DNA from: Phycisphaerales bacterium
GTDB lineage: Bacteria > Planctomycetota > Phycisphaerae > Phycisphaerales > UBA1924
DNA length: 54,464 bases
Direction: 5' to 3'
Assembly: GCA_015487555.1 (NCBI GenBank)
Contig: WFPK01000015.1
Location: forward strand, 1-54,464
The translations under genes were made by a program, and so were the position numbers. Under the pieces are notes generated by a model. It worked only from the letters and a program-made list of their open reading frames with translations, did not search any database and was not told the DNA's origin. Shown here in pieces: positions 31,330-41,270 of the stretch. The stretch's first letter is position 1; each line of letters begins with the position of its first letter.

Positions 31330-33129
31330 CTACTTGATATAGATCGCCCGAGGATTCACCAAAAGCACCTTCTCATCTCGGAGCAACGAGAGTGCATTGA
31401 GTGTATCGACCACCGACAAGTACCGCTGATCGCCCAGAAGTGACCGCAGCATCATCTCGAGCTGCGATATCCCGACCGAGGCCCCAGGCGATTGAATAAA
31501 CTGCCCGAACGATTGAAGGATCATGTCTTCAAAGCTCGGAGGCTGGGGATAATGAATCACATCAAAGTCACCCATCTCCATCTCACCAGCCAACGCATTG
31601 ATCGCATCATCAAGCCCACCAACCTCATCGGCCATCTTGAGCTCAACCGCATCAACCCCAACAAACAAGCGCCCCTCCGCTGTCGCATCGAGATCAATCC
31701 CCTCGCGACCGGCTTCGACGCGCGAGATGAACAAGTCATAAGTCTCATTCATCTCTTCGCGCATAATCTTGAGCTGACTCGCATCCCAAGGCTTCGATGC
31801 CGAGAACAAATCACCCATCGGCCCACGCGATCGCTCAACAACATGCACCTTTGCCTTCTCGTAGAGTTCGCCCATCGCATACTTGCCACCGACCACACCG
31901 ATCGACCCGACGATACTCGATGGATTCACAAAAACCTTGTCGCCCGCCGAGAGCACATAGTACCCGCCCGATGCCGCCATATTCCCAACACTGACCCAAA
32001 CGGGTTTCTCGGTTTTGAGCCGTTCGATTCCTTGCCACATCACCTCTGATGCGATCGCCGATCCGCCCGGCGAGTTGACTCGCACGATGACACCCTCGAT
32101 CAGGTCCTCCTTGAGGATCGTCTCGATCGCATTGCGCACGGTGCGCGATCCAACGGATGCCCCCCCGCCGAACATCCCGCCGGAAGATGAATCGCCGTCG
32201 ATGATGGTGCCTTCGATGTGCAGCACGGCAATGGTCGGGTGGTCAATATGGACCGGTCCGGATTCGGCCATGAACGCGCCGAACACCGCCAAAGGCGAGG
32301 AAAAATCCACACTTCCCTCAGCAACTGCATAAGGGTCTGACACCCAGCTGACCTCCGCATCATACACCTCCGCCAGGTGCGCCTTGAGCTCGGGCAAGTC
32401 TACGACAACATCAATAATCCCCGCCTCGACTGCTTCGTCTCCCGATGCCGCCCAGACGACCTTCATGGCTTCGTCGAGTTCACGATCACTCAGATCGCGT
32501 CCATTCATGATGATGCTCCGGATGTTGCCGTACATCCCATCGAGTAGTCCTGAAATATTCTCGTCCCACGCAGGCGACGGAGCGGTCCGTGTCATGGTCT
32601 CATTGGCGCCCTTGAAATCCCCCACCTGCACAAGCTGCGCCTGCACACCAACCCATGCGAGTGTGTCAGCGAGGTACATCTCCTCCATGTGCAACCCTGG
32701 GAACGAAACATACCCACCCGCTTGCAGAATAATCTCATCCGCGAACGACGCCAGAAGCAGATCGCTCGTCGAGTACCCCTCGGCAAACACATGCACCTGC
32801 TTGCCCGTTTCGCGATATCGTTCGATTGCCTGCCCGATCTCTTCAACCTGGGTGATCCCCAGTGCAGAATCTTTCAGCCGAAGGACGAGCCCATCGAACT
32901 CCTTGTCGTAGGCGAGCGTGTCGATGGTGTTGACCATGCCCAAGAGCGTCTCTGATCCATCACCAAGCCAAGTAAATCCGATCTCGGCCTCGGCAGGTGT
33001 GCCCGAAATCTCGATCACCGCAAGGCTCACCTCATCGCTGGGCAACGCCAACGAGCATGTCCCAGCCAAAGCAAGCAACGCACCCGCCATGCGTGTTCGG
33101 TAAATGTATGAAGTCCCTTGATGAGCCAT
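31330..33129 (-). CDS. sppA: Signal peptide peptidase SppA, long (67K) type
   Basis: From the ATG at 33129 (GGAGGAC 5 bases upstream) the protein has 599 residues, the size of E. coli SppA with two tandem S49 domains. A signal peptide or anchor lies at 12-30 (TRMAGALLALAGTCSLALP). The catalytic lysine is in GDFKGANE (Lys173) and the serine in VNSPGGSAIASE (Ser357), matching the split Lys/Ser dyad of the long SppA family. It degrades cleaved signal peptides in the membrane. It follows the zinc-ribbon membrane gene by 76 bases on the same strand. Confidence 0.94.
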   Translation of the reverse strand: MAHQGTSYIYRTRMAGALLALAGTCSLALPSDEVSLAVIEISGTPAEAEIGFTWLGDGSETLLGMVNTIDTLAYDKEFDGLVLRLKDSALGITQVEEIGQAIERYRETGKQVHVFAEGYSTSDLLLASFADEIILQAGGYVSFPGLHMEEMYLADTLAWVGVQAQLVQVGDFKGANETMTRTAPSPAWDENISGLLDGMYGNIRSIIMNGRDLSDRELDEAMKVVWAASGDEAVEAGIIDVVVDLPELKAHLAEVYDAEVSWVSDPYAVAEGSVDFSSPLAVFGAFMAESGPVHIDHPTIAVLHIEGTIIDGDSSSGGMFGGGASVGSRTVRNAIETILKEDLIEGVIVRVNSPGGSAIASEVMWQGIERLKTEKPVWVSVGNMAASGGYYVLSAGDKVFVNPSSIVGSIGVVGGKYAMGELYEKAKVHVVERSRGPMGDLFSASKPWDASQLKIMREEMNETYDLFISRVEAGREGIDLDATAEGRLFVGVDAVELKMADEVGGLDDAINALAGEMEMGDFDVIHYPQPPSFEDMILQSFGQFIQSPGASVGISQLEMMLRSLLGDQRYLSVVDTLNALSLLRDEKVLLVNPRAIYIK

Positions 33130-33205
33130 GCTGTCCTCCGTATCAGCGAAAAAATCGTGTTCCGTACTTCCAATACGAGTGTATCGGATGGATGGATTCA
33201 GAGAT

Positions 33206-34171
33206 TCATATTTCACCAGTTCGCTTGGATTTCTGTCGATTCGTCTCGAAAATATCGCTGAGCCCAACCCCAGGGCGAACAAGAATCGGATACAGCCGAA
33301 GGGTGTCGATGCAGATATTGACCAGCCCAACACTAAAAAGCACCGACCCCAGCGCGATCACCACCACCGAGATGATCGAGAGCACATCCTCAAATCCAAA
33401 GGCGATGAAGGTGCTCGCAATATGAATCAAATCGCCCAATGCAGCAATCCCCAACGACGCCAGCACCGCCATAAGCGATTGGCGGTCAACCCGCCCAGTC
33501 CGCACCACAACAGAACGCACCGCCAAGCCCACCGCTTGTTTCCGAAGCCCCCACACAATCCCCGCAACACACAAAAATAACATCACCCGCAAAATCGATC
33601 GGCTCAGACTCGACTCGCCGGGATCAAGCAAAGGCGAAGGCACCGCCCCATCATACCAAAGATAAATAGCGCTATAGATATAGATCAACGGTGCATAAAG
33701 CGACACCGCCAGCGCAGAACGGATCACCTCAACCCGAGGCACCTTGCGATGAGGACGAATCATCGTCGCCGATCCAAGCATCGACACCACCAACCCACCA
33801 ATACCAATCCAAGGCACAAAGCTCAACGGCCACACAGTGCCCAGCATGTCGTTGAGCACCTCCGAGCCACGAAGCACCCAGACCATCGCCGCTGCAACAA
33901 TCGCCCCGAAACTCCACGCATTGAGCCCGATGGCGACAACCCGAGGTGCACTCAACGGCACCAACTCATCAGCGCAAGGATCGACAATCCCCAGAATCGT
34001 CGCCCGGACCGGAACCCCGCATTCAGAACAGTTCGACCGAATAGAGAGCCCGCGCAAGTTGTACCCACAGTTGATACAATACAGCTCGCCCGTGAGCTGG
34101 CGTGCGATCGCCTTGCCATCGTCTGATGGTGCAACTTGTGGAGCCTTCTCACTTGAAGTTGATTGATCCAT
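33206..34171 (-). CDS. Zinc-ribbon polytopic membrane protein
   Basis: A 321-residue protein with an N-terminal four-cysteine ribbon (C32-x2-C35 and C48-x2-C51, in CINCGYNLRGLSIRSNCSEC) and then several hydrophobic helices (WSFGAIVAAAMVWVL, FVPWIGIGGLVVSMLGSATM, ILRVMLFLCVAGIVWGL, VLSIISVVVIALGSVLFSVG). The ribbon sequence CxxCGYNLRGL is very common in planctomycete membrane proteins; its function is not known to me. No transport or enzyme motif is seen. It is divergent from moxR. Confidence 0.8.
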   Translation of the reverse strand: MDQSTSSEKAPQVAPSDDGKAIARQLTGELYCINCGYNLRGLSIRSNCSECGVPVRATILGIVDPCADELVPLSAPRVVAIGLNAWSFGAIVAAAMVWVLRGSEVLNDMLGTVWPLSFVPWIGIGGLVVSMLGSATMIRPHRKVPRVEVIRSALAVSLYAPLIYIYSAIYLWYDGAVPSPLLDPGESSLSRSILRVMLFLCVAGIVWGLRKQAVGLAVRSVVVRTGRVDRQSLMAVLASLGIAALGDLIHIASTFIAFGFEDVLSIISVVVIALGSVLFSVGLVNICIDTLRLYPILVRPGVGLSDIFETNRQKSKRTGEI

Positions 34172-34275
34172 ATCGTCGTCCCGAGACCAAGAAACGAAGA
34201 ATCATCAGCATACCACATGGAACCGCCCGACACATCGCCCGAATGACTCTTTGATCGGTTCGATGCGATAGACTG

Positions 34276-35268
34276 ATGAGCCATACAATACGCAACAAGA
34301 TGACGAAGGAACCCGAGCACCCACGAATGAATACACAAAGCAACGAACAGATCAACACACTGCGTACCCAAATATCCAAGGTTTTCCTCGGCGACTCCCC
34401 CGCCATCGACTGGCTCATCTGCTGCCTGCTCGCCCGTGGGCATGTCCTGCTCGAAGATGTCCCAGGTGTCGGCAAGACACTCCTGGCATCAACACTCGCC
34501 CGATCCATTGACTGCCCGTTTGCACGCGTCCAGCTCACCCCCGATATGCTCCCGGCCGATCTCCTGGGGGTGTCGATCTTCTCACGCGATGGCGCAGAGC
34601 TCAAGTTTCAGCCCGGCCCGATCTTCACCAACATCCTCCTCGCAGACGAAATCAACCGAACCACCCCGCGGACACAATCCGCCCTGCTCGAAGCGATGAG
34701 CGACGCCCAGGTCTCCATCGACGGCATCACCCACCCGCTCAACAAACCCTTCATGGTCGTCGCCACCCAGAACCCCGCCGAGTTCGAAGGAACCTACCCG
34801 CTCCCCGAGAACCAGCTCGATCGGTTTCTCATGCGAATCAGCTTGGGATATCCCAACGCCGATGCCGAGGCTCAACTGCTCGATCTACGCCCGGCATCGA
34901 CCGTCCTCGAACACATCACCCCCGTGCTCCACAGCGATGATGTGATCGAGATGCAGAACCAGGTCGATACGATTCATCTGAGCGAACCGATCCGGAAATA
35001 CATTGTCGAGATCGCCCGCGCCTCGCGCGAGTCTGATGAAACCCAGGTCGGGCTCTCGCCGCGTGGATCGCTCGCCCTCGCCCAGGCAGCACGCGCATGG
35101 GCATGGATGGATGGGCGGGCATTTGTTGAGCCCGATGACATCCAGGCGATGCTTGTCCCGGTCTGCGCCCATCGGATCATGATTGATGGGGCTGCGACTG
35201 GAGCGCACTGGCTCCAGGCTGCCGAGCTCATCGAATCCATCGCCCGGCTCATCCCCAGCCCGGCGTAG
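34276..35268 (+). CDS. MoxR-family AAA+ ATPase
   Basis: Up to 330 residues; starts at 34300 and 34327 are also possible and none has a clear ribosome-binding site. Walker A is DVPGVGKT (61-68), Walker B LLADEINR (about 121-128), with the arginine-finger region QNPAEFEGTYPLPENQLDRF, typical of MoxR. These ATPases insert cofactors or mature other proteins and usually sit beside DUF58 and vWA genes. No such partner lies downstream here; the next gene is on the opposite strand. Its target is therefore unknown. Confidence 0.93.
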   Translation: MSHTIRNKMTKEPEHPRMNTQSNEQINTLRTQISKVFLGDSPAIDWLICCLLARGHVLLEDVPGVGKTLLASTLARSIDCPFARVQLTPDMLPADLLGVSIFSRDGAELKFQPGPIFTNILLADEINRTTPRTQSALLEAMSDAQVSIDGITHPLNKPFMVVATQNPAEFEGTYPLPENQLDRFLMRISLGYPNADAEAQLLDLRPASTVLEHITPVLHSDDVIEMQNQVDTIHLSEPIRKYIVEIARASRESDETQVGLSPRGSLALAQAARAWAWMDGRAFVEPDDIQAMLVPVCAHRIMIDGAATGAHWLQAAELIESIARLIPSPA

Positions 35269-35300
35269 ACTCGTCTGCAATCTGGTTGTCATCTGGTTGC

Positions 35301-35351
35301 AATCAGCTGTGCCTTATAATCAGCTGCGCCTTATAATCAGCTGCGCCAATG
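35301..35351. repeat. Three tandem copies of a 17-bp unit
   Basis: The unit AATCAGCTGCGCCTTAT occurs at 35301-35317 (one mismatch), 35318-35334 and, with a changed end, at 35335-35351. It covers the stop codon and last codons of the FAD/Fe-S dehydrogenase gene (minus strand). Because 17 is not a multiple of 3, changes in copy number would alter that protein's C-terminus. Confidence 0.9.
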
Positions 35352-38256
35352 CCTCGATCGGATGGAGCGTCGCGCGCTGTGTGCCGTCGAGAATCTGATG
35401 CCGACATGATGCCCCCGGCGCGATGATGATGTCCTGGGCCCCGGCCGATCGCACCGCAGGAAAAAGCACCTGCTCGCCGATCTTCATCGACAACCCATAC
35501 CGATGGGCCCCATACCCAAACGACCCCGCCATCCCGCAGCATCCCGTTGCGAGCACCTCGACCTGCCCCGGGTAGAGCCGATCGAAAATCGCTGACGAAC
35601 TCGCATCGCCCCACAGCGCCTTCTGATGACAATGCCCATGGAGCACAATCCGCCCGGCGAAGTCTCGGAATCGTGGGCGAGCCGGGTGCTGATCCCACAT
35701 CGCTTCGATGAACGCTTCGGGCAGGGCCGCTTTGGCTTTGAACCGTTTGATGAGCTCGGGATCTCGATCAATCTTGAGATCGACCCAGTCGTCAGCGATC
35801 GCCGACAAGCACGAAGGCTCAGGGACGATCAGCGCCTTGATCGTGTCATCTTCGATCAGGTGGGCGAGCTGATCGAGCGTGCGCTGGGCATCTTTGATCG
35901 CATGATCGAGATACCCCAACGAGATGGCTGCGCGTCCAAAGTCGGACACCGTTTCGATCCCGACTGCATATCCAAAGCCCTCGAGCACATGACAGGCTTT
36001 GTGCGCAATCTGCGGGTCATTGTGTGTCGTAAAAGTCTCGCTGAGCACCACCACTTTGTGATCCGCGGACTTGGTTCCACGAGGAACATCTCGGCGTTTG
36101 ATCGGCCGGTGCGCTCTGGGCAATGAACGATCCGGGTGGATATGGAGCGCGTGGTTGATGATCGACCGGATCGGCCCGGCAGCATTGAGCGCGTTGGTCA
36201 GCCAAGGCGCGACCGCACCGATCCGGTTGAGCGCATGGATATTGGACATGATCCGGACCGACATCGGCACGCGCCCGGATTGGCGATATCCCTGGGCGAG
36301 GTATTCCGATTTGAGCTTGGCGATATCGACCGAGCTGGGGCACTCGGCTTTACATCCCTTGCAGCTCAGGCACAGGTCGAGTGTCTCCTTCGTCGCCGAG
36401 TCATTGAAGGCTGCCTGATTCGCATGGCCTAGATCAATCTGCCCGGTGATCGCCAGCCGAAGTGCGTTGCCTCGCCCTCGGGTAGAATGGCGCTCGTCGA
36501 GGGTGGCCTGATAGGACGGGCACATCACCCCGCCTTGCTTGCGTCGGCACACGCCCGCCCCGTTGCAGAGCTCGACCGCATGCCCGAACCCATGCTCGGA
36601 TTCGTACCGATAGTAAGTCTCCACCTCGGGCACGCGGACGAGCTCCCCATCGGGTTTGATCCGTGTGTGTTCGCTGATGGATTCGATCGGCATCGGCTCG
36701 ACGATATTGCCCGGGTTCATCAGGTTATCTGGATCAAAGATCGCTTTGATCTCGCGGAAGGCGCTCAGCAGCTCCGAGCCGAAGAATGATTCGATGAACG
36801 GGCCTCGCGCTCGCCCGTCGCCGTGCTCTCCTGAGGGTACGCCTCCGAGCTCTTGGGCAAGATCCGCGACCTTGCGCGCGATCCGGTGCATCGCCTGTTC
36901 ATCTTTGGGATCACGCAGATTCAACAACGGGCGCACATGCAGCACCCCCACCGACGCATGGGCATAATACGACGCGATCGTGCCCTCCTGCTCGACGATC
37001 TGCCGGAACCGCCGAACGAACTGACCGAGGTGCTCGACAGGGACCGCGTTGTCCTCGACAAAGCCCAAAGGCTTGCGATCGCCTTGAATCGCATGCAACA
37101 ACGGCTCGCCGGCTTTGCGCAGCTTCCATGCCTCGTCCATCTCGATCGGATCGGTGCTCAGCGTCATCGAAGCAGTGGGCATGATGGCTTTGAGCGCATC
37201 GAACGATGCCTCGATCGACTCTGCATCATCGCCGAAGAACTCGACAAAGAGTACCGCCTTGGCGCTCGCATCAGGCAAGAGCTCGACATACCGAGCGCAT
37301 TGGGTGTTGTTTCGGGCAAGGTCCATGATGAGATCGTCGAGCAGCTCGATGCCAGCCGGGGCAAGCTTCAAGATCGGCTCGACCGCAGCGATTGCCTCGT
37401 CGAGATTGCCGAAGCTGATCACCGCGAGCCCTTTGCATCTGGGAATCGGGCAGAGTTTGAGGGTCGCGCCAAGTGTCATCGCCAGCGTGCCCTCCGAGCT
37501 GCACAAGAGCGGGGCGAGGTTGATCTGATCGGGATCCCAGTTGCACGCTTCGAGTTGATCGAGGATCACATCGAGCTGATACCCGCTCGATCGGCGCATG
37601 GTCTTGGGGAATCGCTGACGGATCAGCTCGGCATGACGCCCAATCACATCCACCACCGCGAGCGTGATTCGACGGGCAACAGGATCGCGCGAGGCTGCTC
37701 CTTGGTTGAACTCGACGCATGAACCATCAGCGAGGCAGGCGTTGATCGCAAGGACATTGTCCGAGGTGCGCCCGTAGAGCACCGAATGCACACCGGCTGC
37801 GTTGTTGCCGATGCACCCGCCGATATTCGCCTGACGGGCGGTCGATGGATCGGGCGCAAAGAACAACCCGTGCGCCCTGACCTGGTCGTTGAGCTCGTCG
37901 ATGGTGAGCCCGGGTTCGACAACGCATCGGCGGGCGTCGATCTCCATCGAGCGCACCGCATGGCAGTTCGGCGAAAGATCAATCACCAGCGCCTGGTTCA
38001 CACATTGCCCCGCCAGGCTTGTCCCCCCGCCTCTGGGCAACACCGGAACCCCGAATCGCGTGCAGAGCCTGAGAATCTCGGAGAGCTGCTCGACCCGCTC
38101 GGGGATCAGCACGCCAATCGGAGTCACTTGATAGATCGACGCATCGGTCGCGTATAACCCGAGTGTGTGCGCATCGGTCAATACATCGAGCCCACACCTG
38201 CCCTGAATTTCTTGGACAAATCGCTCATCGAGTTTGGGTATGCGTATCAGACTCAT
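35320..38256 (-). CDS. Fused FAD-linked oxidase / Fe-S dehydrogenase (YdiJ-like)
   Basis: A 978-residue fusion. The N-terminal half is a PCMH-type FAD domain (VLPRGGGTSLAGQ near 73-84, DPSTARQANIGGCIGNNAAG) with the C-terminal FAD oxidase cap. At about 560-650 come two iron-sulfur motifs: CNGAGVCRRKQGGVMCPSY and CLSCKGCKAECP. The end carries GlpC/CCG-type heterodisulfide-reductase motifs, including GCCGMAGSFGYGAHRYG. Length and order match E. coli YdiJ (D-2-hydroxyglutarate dehydrogenase) and D-lactate dehydrogenases of this type, so oxidation of a 2-hydroxy acid with electrons passed to the membrane is likely. The last codons are made by a 17-bp tandem repeat. Confidence 0.92.
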   Translation of the reverse strand: MSLIRIPKLDERFVQEIQGRCGLDVLTDAHTLGLYATDASIYQVTPIGVLIPERVEQLSEILRLCTRFGVPVLPRGGGTSLAGQCVNQALVIDLSPNCHAVRSMEIDARRCVVEPGLTIDELNDQVRAHGLFFAPDPSTARQANIGGCIGNNAAGVHSVLYGRTSDNVLAINACLADGSCVEFNQGAASRDPVARRITLAVVDVIGRHAELIRQRFPKTMRRSSGYQLDVILDQLEACNWDPDQINLAPLLCSSEGTLAMTLGATLKLCPIPRCKGLAVISFGNLDEAIAAVEPILKLAPAGIELLDDLIMDLARNNTQCARYVELLPDASAKAVLFVEFFGDDAESIEASFDALKAIMPTASMTLSTDPIEMDEAWKLRKAGEPLLHAIQGDRKPLGFVEDNAVPVEHLGQFVRRFRQIVEQEGTIASYYAHASVGVLHVRPLLNLRDPKDEQAMHRIARKVADLAQELGGVPSGEHGDGRARGPFIESFFGSELLSAFREIKAIFDPDNLMNPGNIVEPMPIESISEHTRIKPDGELVRVPEVETYYRYESEHGFGHAVELCNGAGVCRRKQGGVMCPSYQATLDERHSTRGRGNALRLAITGQIDLGHANQAAFNDSATKETLDLCLSCKGCKAECPSSVDIAKLKSEYLAQGYRQSGRVPMSVRIMSNIHALNRIGAVAPWLTNALNAAGPIRSIINHALHIHPDRSLPRAHRPIKRRDVPRGTKSADHKVVVLSETFTTHNDPQIAHKACHVLEGFGYAVGIETVSDFGRAAISLGYLDHAIKDAQRTLDQLAHLIEDDTIKALIVPEPSCLSAIADDWVDLKIDRDPELIKRFKAKAALPEAFIEAMWDQHPARPRFRDFAGRIVLHGHCHQKALWGDASSSAIFDRLYPGQVEVLATGCCGMAGSFGYGAHRYGLSMKIGEQVLFPAVRSAGAQDIIIAPGASCRHQILDGTQRATLHPIEALAQLIIRRS

Positions 38257-38316
38257 CGTGGGACAACACCCTATCCGATCTTCCCCAGCTCGGTGCGCTC
38301 GATCCCAAAATCATAC

Positions 38317-38344
38317 AAAAAACCCGCAGCGGAGAAGCTGCGGG
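38317..38344 (-). terminator. Rho-independent terminator
   Basis: On the minus strand CCCGCAGC-TTCTCC-GCTGCGGG forms a perfect 8-bp stem followed by six T. It lies about 60 bases past the stop of the pseudopilin-like gene and ends its transcript. Confidence 0.92.
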
Positions 38345-38401
38345 CTTTGAAAACTCAAGTTGCTTACGGGAAGCATCCCGAAAATATATCAGAGACTGAC
38401 C

Positions 38402-39469
<1,068 letters not shown>

Positions 39470-39845
39470 TTCCTTGACTCCTTAAGTCAATACCGAATCA
39501 GTACTACACCACTGATCGGCGGTCGCCTGAAGCATCAAGAGCCAACTGAACGCTCAGCTACAGCCCCGATGCACACATCGCCCGCACATTTGCCCGGCGG
39601 ACACAAAGGCCGAAATGTCGGCATGTGTGATTCGGCTGAATCAAGGAAAACGGGTTTCTCCCAAACGGGGACCCAATAAGGACGCATATTTCGTCTTTGC
39701 CGATTCACAAATACCAGTTGGCACCAAGGGCACCGACTTGCTGGGCAAGCATATCATCAACATATTCGGACTGCAACCCGAAGTGTTCCATTTCTGCCCC
39801 ATCGGCATCAAAAAATGCCCCAAATTACCACGAATAAGGCCCCCA
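39470..39845. other. Non-coding gap of 376 bases
   Basis: This is the divergent region between the pseudopilin-like gene and ridA, so it must hold both promoters. An open frame upstream of ridA continues into it, but it lacks coding character and would give RidA an atypical 77-residue extension. I see no tRNA, terminator or strong palindrome; the only structure noticed is a weak 5-bp GCCGA/TCGGC stem near 39610-39640. Confidence 0.5.
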
Positions 39846-40316
39846 ATGACCAACCTGAACCCAAACGAATCACTCAAAGCACTCAATATCACCCTCCCCG
39901 ATGCCCCCAAGCCCGTCGCGTCCTATGTCCCAGCCCGTCAGAGCGAGAAACTAGTGTATATCTCCGGGCAGATTCCATTGGCCGATGGATCACTCCTGGC
40001 GACCGGGGCGGTGCCTTCGAAGGTTTCAGTCGAGCAGGCGATCGAGTGCGCTCGCCAATGCACACTCAACTGCCTGGCCAATCTCCAGACCCATCTTGGC
40101 GATCTTGCCAGGGTCACCAAGATCGTTCGCGTTGGGGTCTTTGTTGCTTCTGATCCTGGGTTTGGATCGCAGCCTCAGATCGCCAACGGGTGTTCGGATC
40201 TGCTCGTCGAAATCTTTGGCGAATCCATCGGGCAGCACGCCCGGGCCGCGGTTGGTGTCTCGGCCTTGCCGCTCAATGTGCCCGTCGAGATCGAGTTTCT
40301 CTTCGAGGTCCAGTGA
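39846..40316 (+). CDS. RidA family (YjgF/YER057c) protein
   Basis: A 156-residue protein of the long-RidA group. Family features are LVYISGQIPLADGSLLATG, VSVEQAIECARQCTLNCLAN, and the C-terminal RAAVGVSALPLNVPVEIEFL. RidA hydrolyses reactive enamine/imine intermediates made by PLP enzymes. In the short RidA group a conserved Arg near residue 105 is catalytic; here the VGVFVASDPGF region lacks an obvious match, so catalytic activity is uncertain. The ATG at 39846 gives the normal family N-terminus. It stands alone and is followed by a small palindrome. Confidence 0.9.
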   Translation: MTNLNPNESLKALNITLPDAPKPVASYVPARQSEKLVYISGQIPLADGSLLATGAVPSKVSVEQAIECARQCTLNCLANLQTHLGDLARVTKIVRVGVFVASDPGFGSQPQIANGCSDLLVEIFGESIGQHARAAVGVSALPLNVPVEIEFLFEVQ

Positions 40317-40358
40317 GCGGATACCACGACCACGAGGACGAGGACACCGAAACGAAAA

Positions 40359-40399
40359 GGGTGCCACTATTCGCCCAAAGGGCGCAGTAGTGGCATCCC
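40359..40399. repeat. REP-like palindrome, family B copy 3 (divergent)
   Basis: GGGTGCCACTA and TAGTGGCATCCC flank an inner GCCC-AAA-GGGC hairpin. The outer ends match the GGGTGCCAC/GTGGCACCC ends of the family B repeats at 2765 and 48519, but the interior differs. It lies between the convergent ridA and transaldolase genes. Confidence 0.7.
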
Positions 40400-40420
40400 G
40401 AAACCATGTTCGATGCGCGA

Positions 40421-41068
40421 CTACTTCCCAAACGCACCGGCGTAGTCGGCGAGGAATCGTTCGATGCCCGAATCGGTCAGCGGGTGCTTGGCGAGTTGCT
40501 TGATGACATTGAGCGGCACGGTCGCCACATCAGCGCCGATCAACGCGCATTCGAGCATGTGCTTGGGATGACGGATCGACGCGGCAAGGATTTTGGTCTC
40601 GAACCCATAGTTGTCGTAGATGGTGCGGATCTGCGAGATCAGTTCGGTGCCGTCTTGGGAGATGTCATCGAGCCGACCAATGAACGGCGACACCAGATAC
40701 GCCCCTGCCTTGGCAACGAGCATCGCCTGCATCGCCTGAAAACACAGTGTCATGTTGGTCTTGATCCCCTCGTCGGAGAGTGCTTTGCAGGCCTTGATGC
40801 CGTCGATTGTGCTGGGGAGTTTGACGACGATATTGGGCGCGACCTCCATGCAGACCTTGCCCTCAGCGATCATCGCATTGGCTTCGACCGCGAGGACTTC
40901 CATCGAGACGGGGCCTTTGACGATCTTGCAGATTTCTGCGAGTCGATCGGTGTAGGGGACGCCTTCTTTGGCGATCAGCGATGGGTTGGTGGTGACGCCA
41001 TCGAGGATGCCCAGGTCATGGGCTTCTTTGATTTCGTCGAGATTGGCGGTGTCAATATAGAGTTCCAC
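40421..41068 (-). CDS. Transaldolase / fructose-6-phosphate aldolase-like (TalC type)
   Basis: A 215-residue protein of the short transaldolase subfamily. Visible features are [33 protein letters not shown], and the Schiff-base lysine in [15 protein letters not shown] (Lys83), then [20 protein letters not shown] and [10 protein letters not shown]. It transfers or releases three-carbon units in the pentose phosphate pathway. The start is GTG at 41068, supported by GGAG 6 bases upstream. The frame is open for 480 bases further upstream, but that part is low-complexity, crosses palindromic repeats and is not coding. Confidence 0.94.
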   Translation of the reverse strand: MELYIDTANLDEIKEAHDLGILDGVTTNPSLIAKEGVPYTDRLAEICKIVKGPVSMEVLAVEANAMIAEGKVCMEVAPNIVVKLPSTIDGIKACKALSDEGIKTNMTLCFQAMQAMLVAKAGAYLVSPFIGRLDDISQDGTELISQIRTIYDNYGFETKILAASIRHPKHMLECALIGADVATVPLNVIKQLAKHPLTDSGIERFLADYAGAFGK

Positions 41069-41143
41069 AGCAGGCTCCGGATTGGGTGATTTGAGGGTAT
41101 GGTGATGGGTGAAGAGTCTAGCCAAGTAGGCAGCATTGTTCCC

Positions 41144-41259
41144 GGTGGGCCGACTCGCCGAGCCGGGTTTTCCCATGCGGTGGCCCGGCTCGCCGAGCCG
41201 GGTCTTTCTGTGATTCCATACCAGAATATGAAGAACCCGGCTCGGCGAGCCGGGCCACC
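41144..41259. repeat. REP-like repeats, family A (three elements)
   Basis: Three 24-bp elements lie between the acyl-CoA ligase and transaldolase genes. 41179-41202 reads GGTGG then the hairpin CCCGGCTCG-C-CGAGCCGGG. 41236-41259 is its exact inverse complement, 33 bases away. 41144-41167 is a degenerate direct copy. The same unit recurs at 46348-46416 and 48079-48167. The long arms could fold in the tal mRNA leader. Confidence 0.93.
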
Positions 41260-41270
41260 GGGGGAGGGGG

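Noticed and set aside
39615-39845. N-terminal extension of RidA by 77 residues
   Set aside because: RidA proteins start near the ATG at 39846; the extension has no domain character and no ribosome-binding site.
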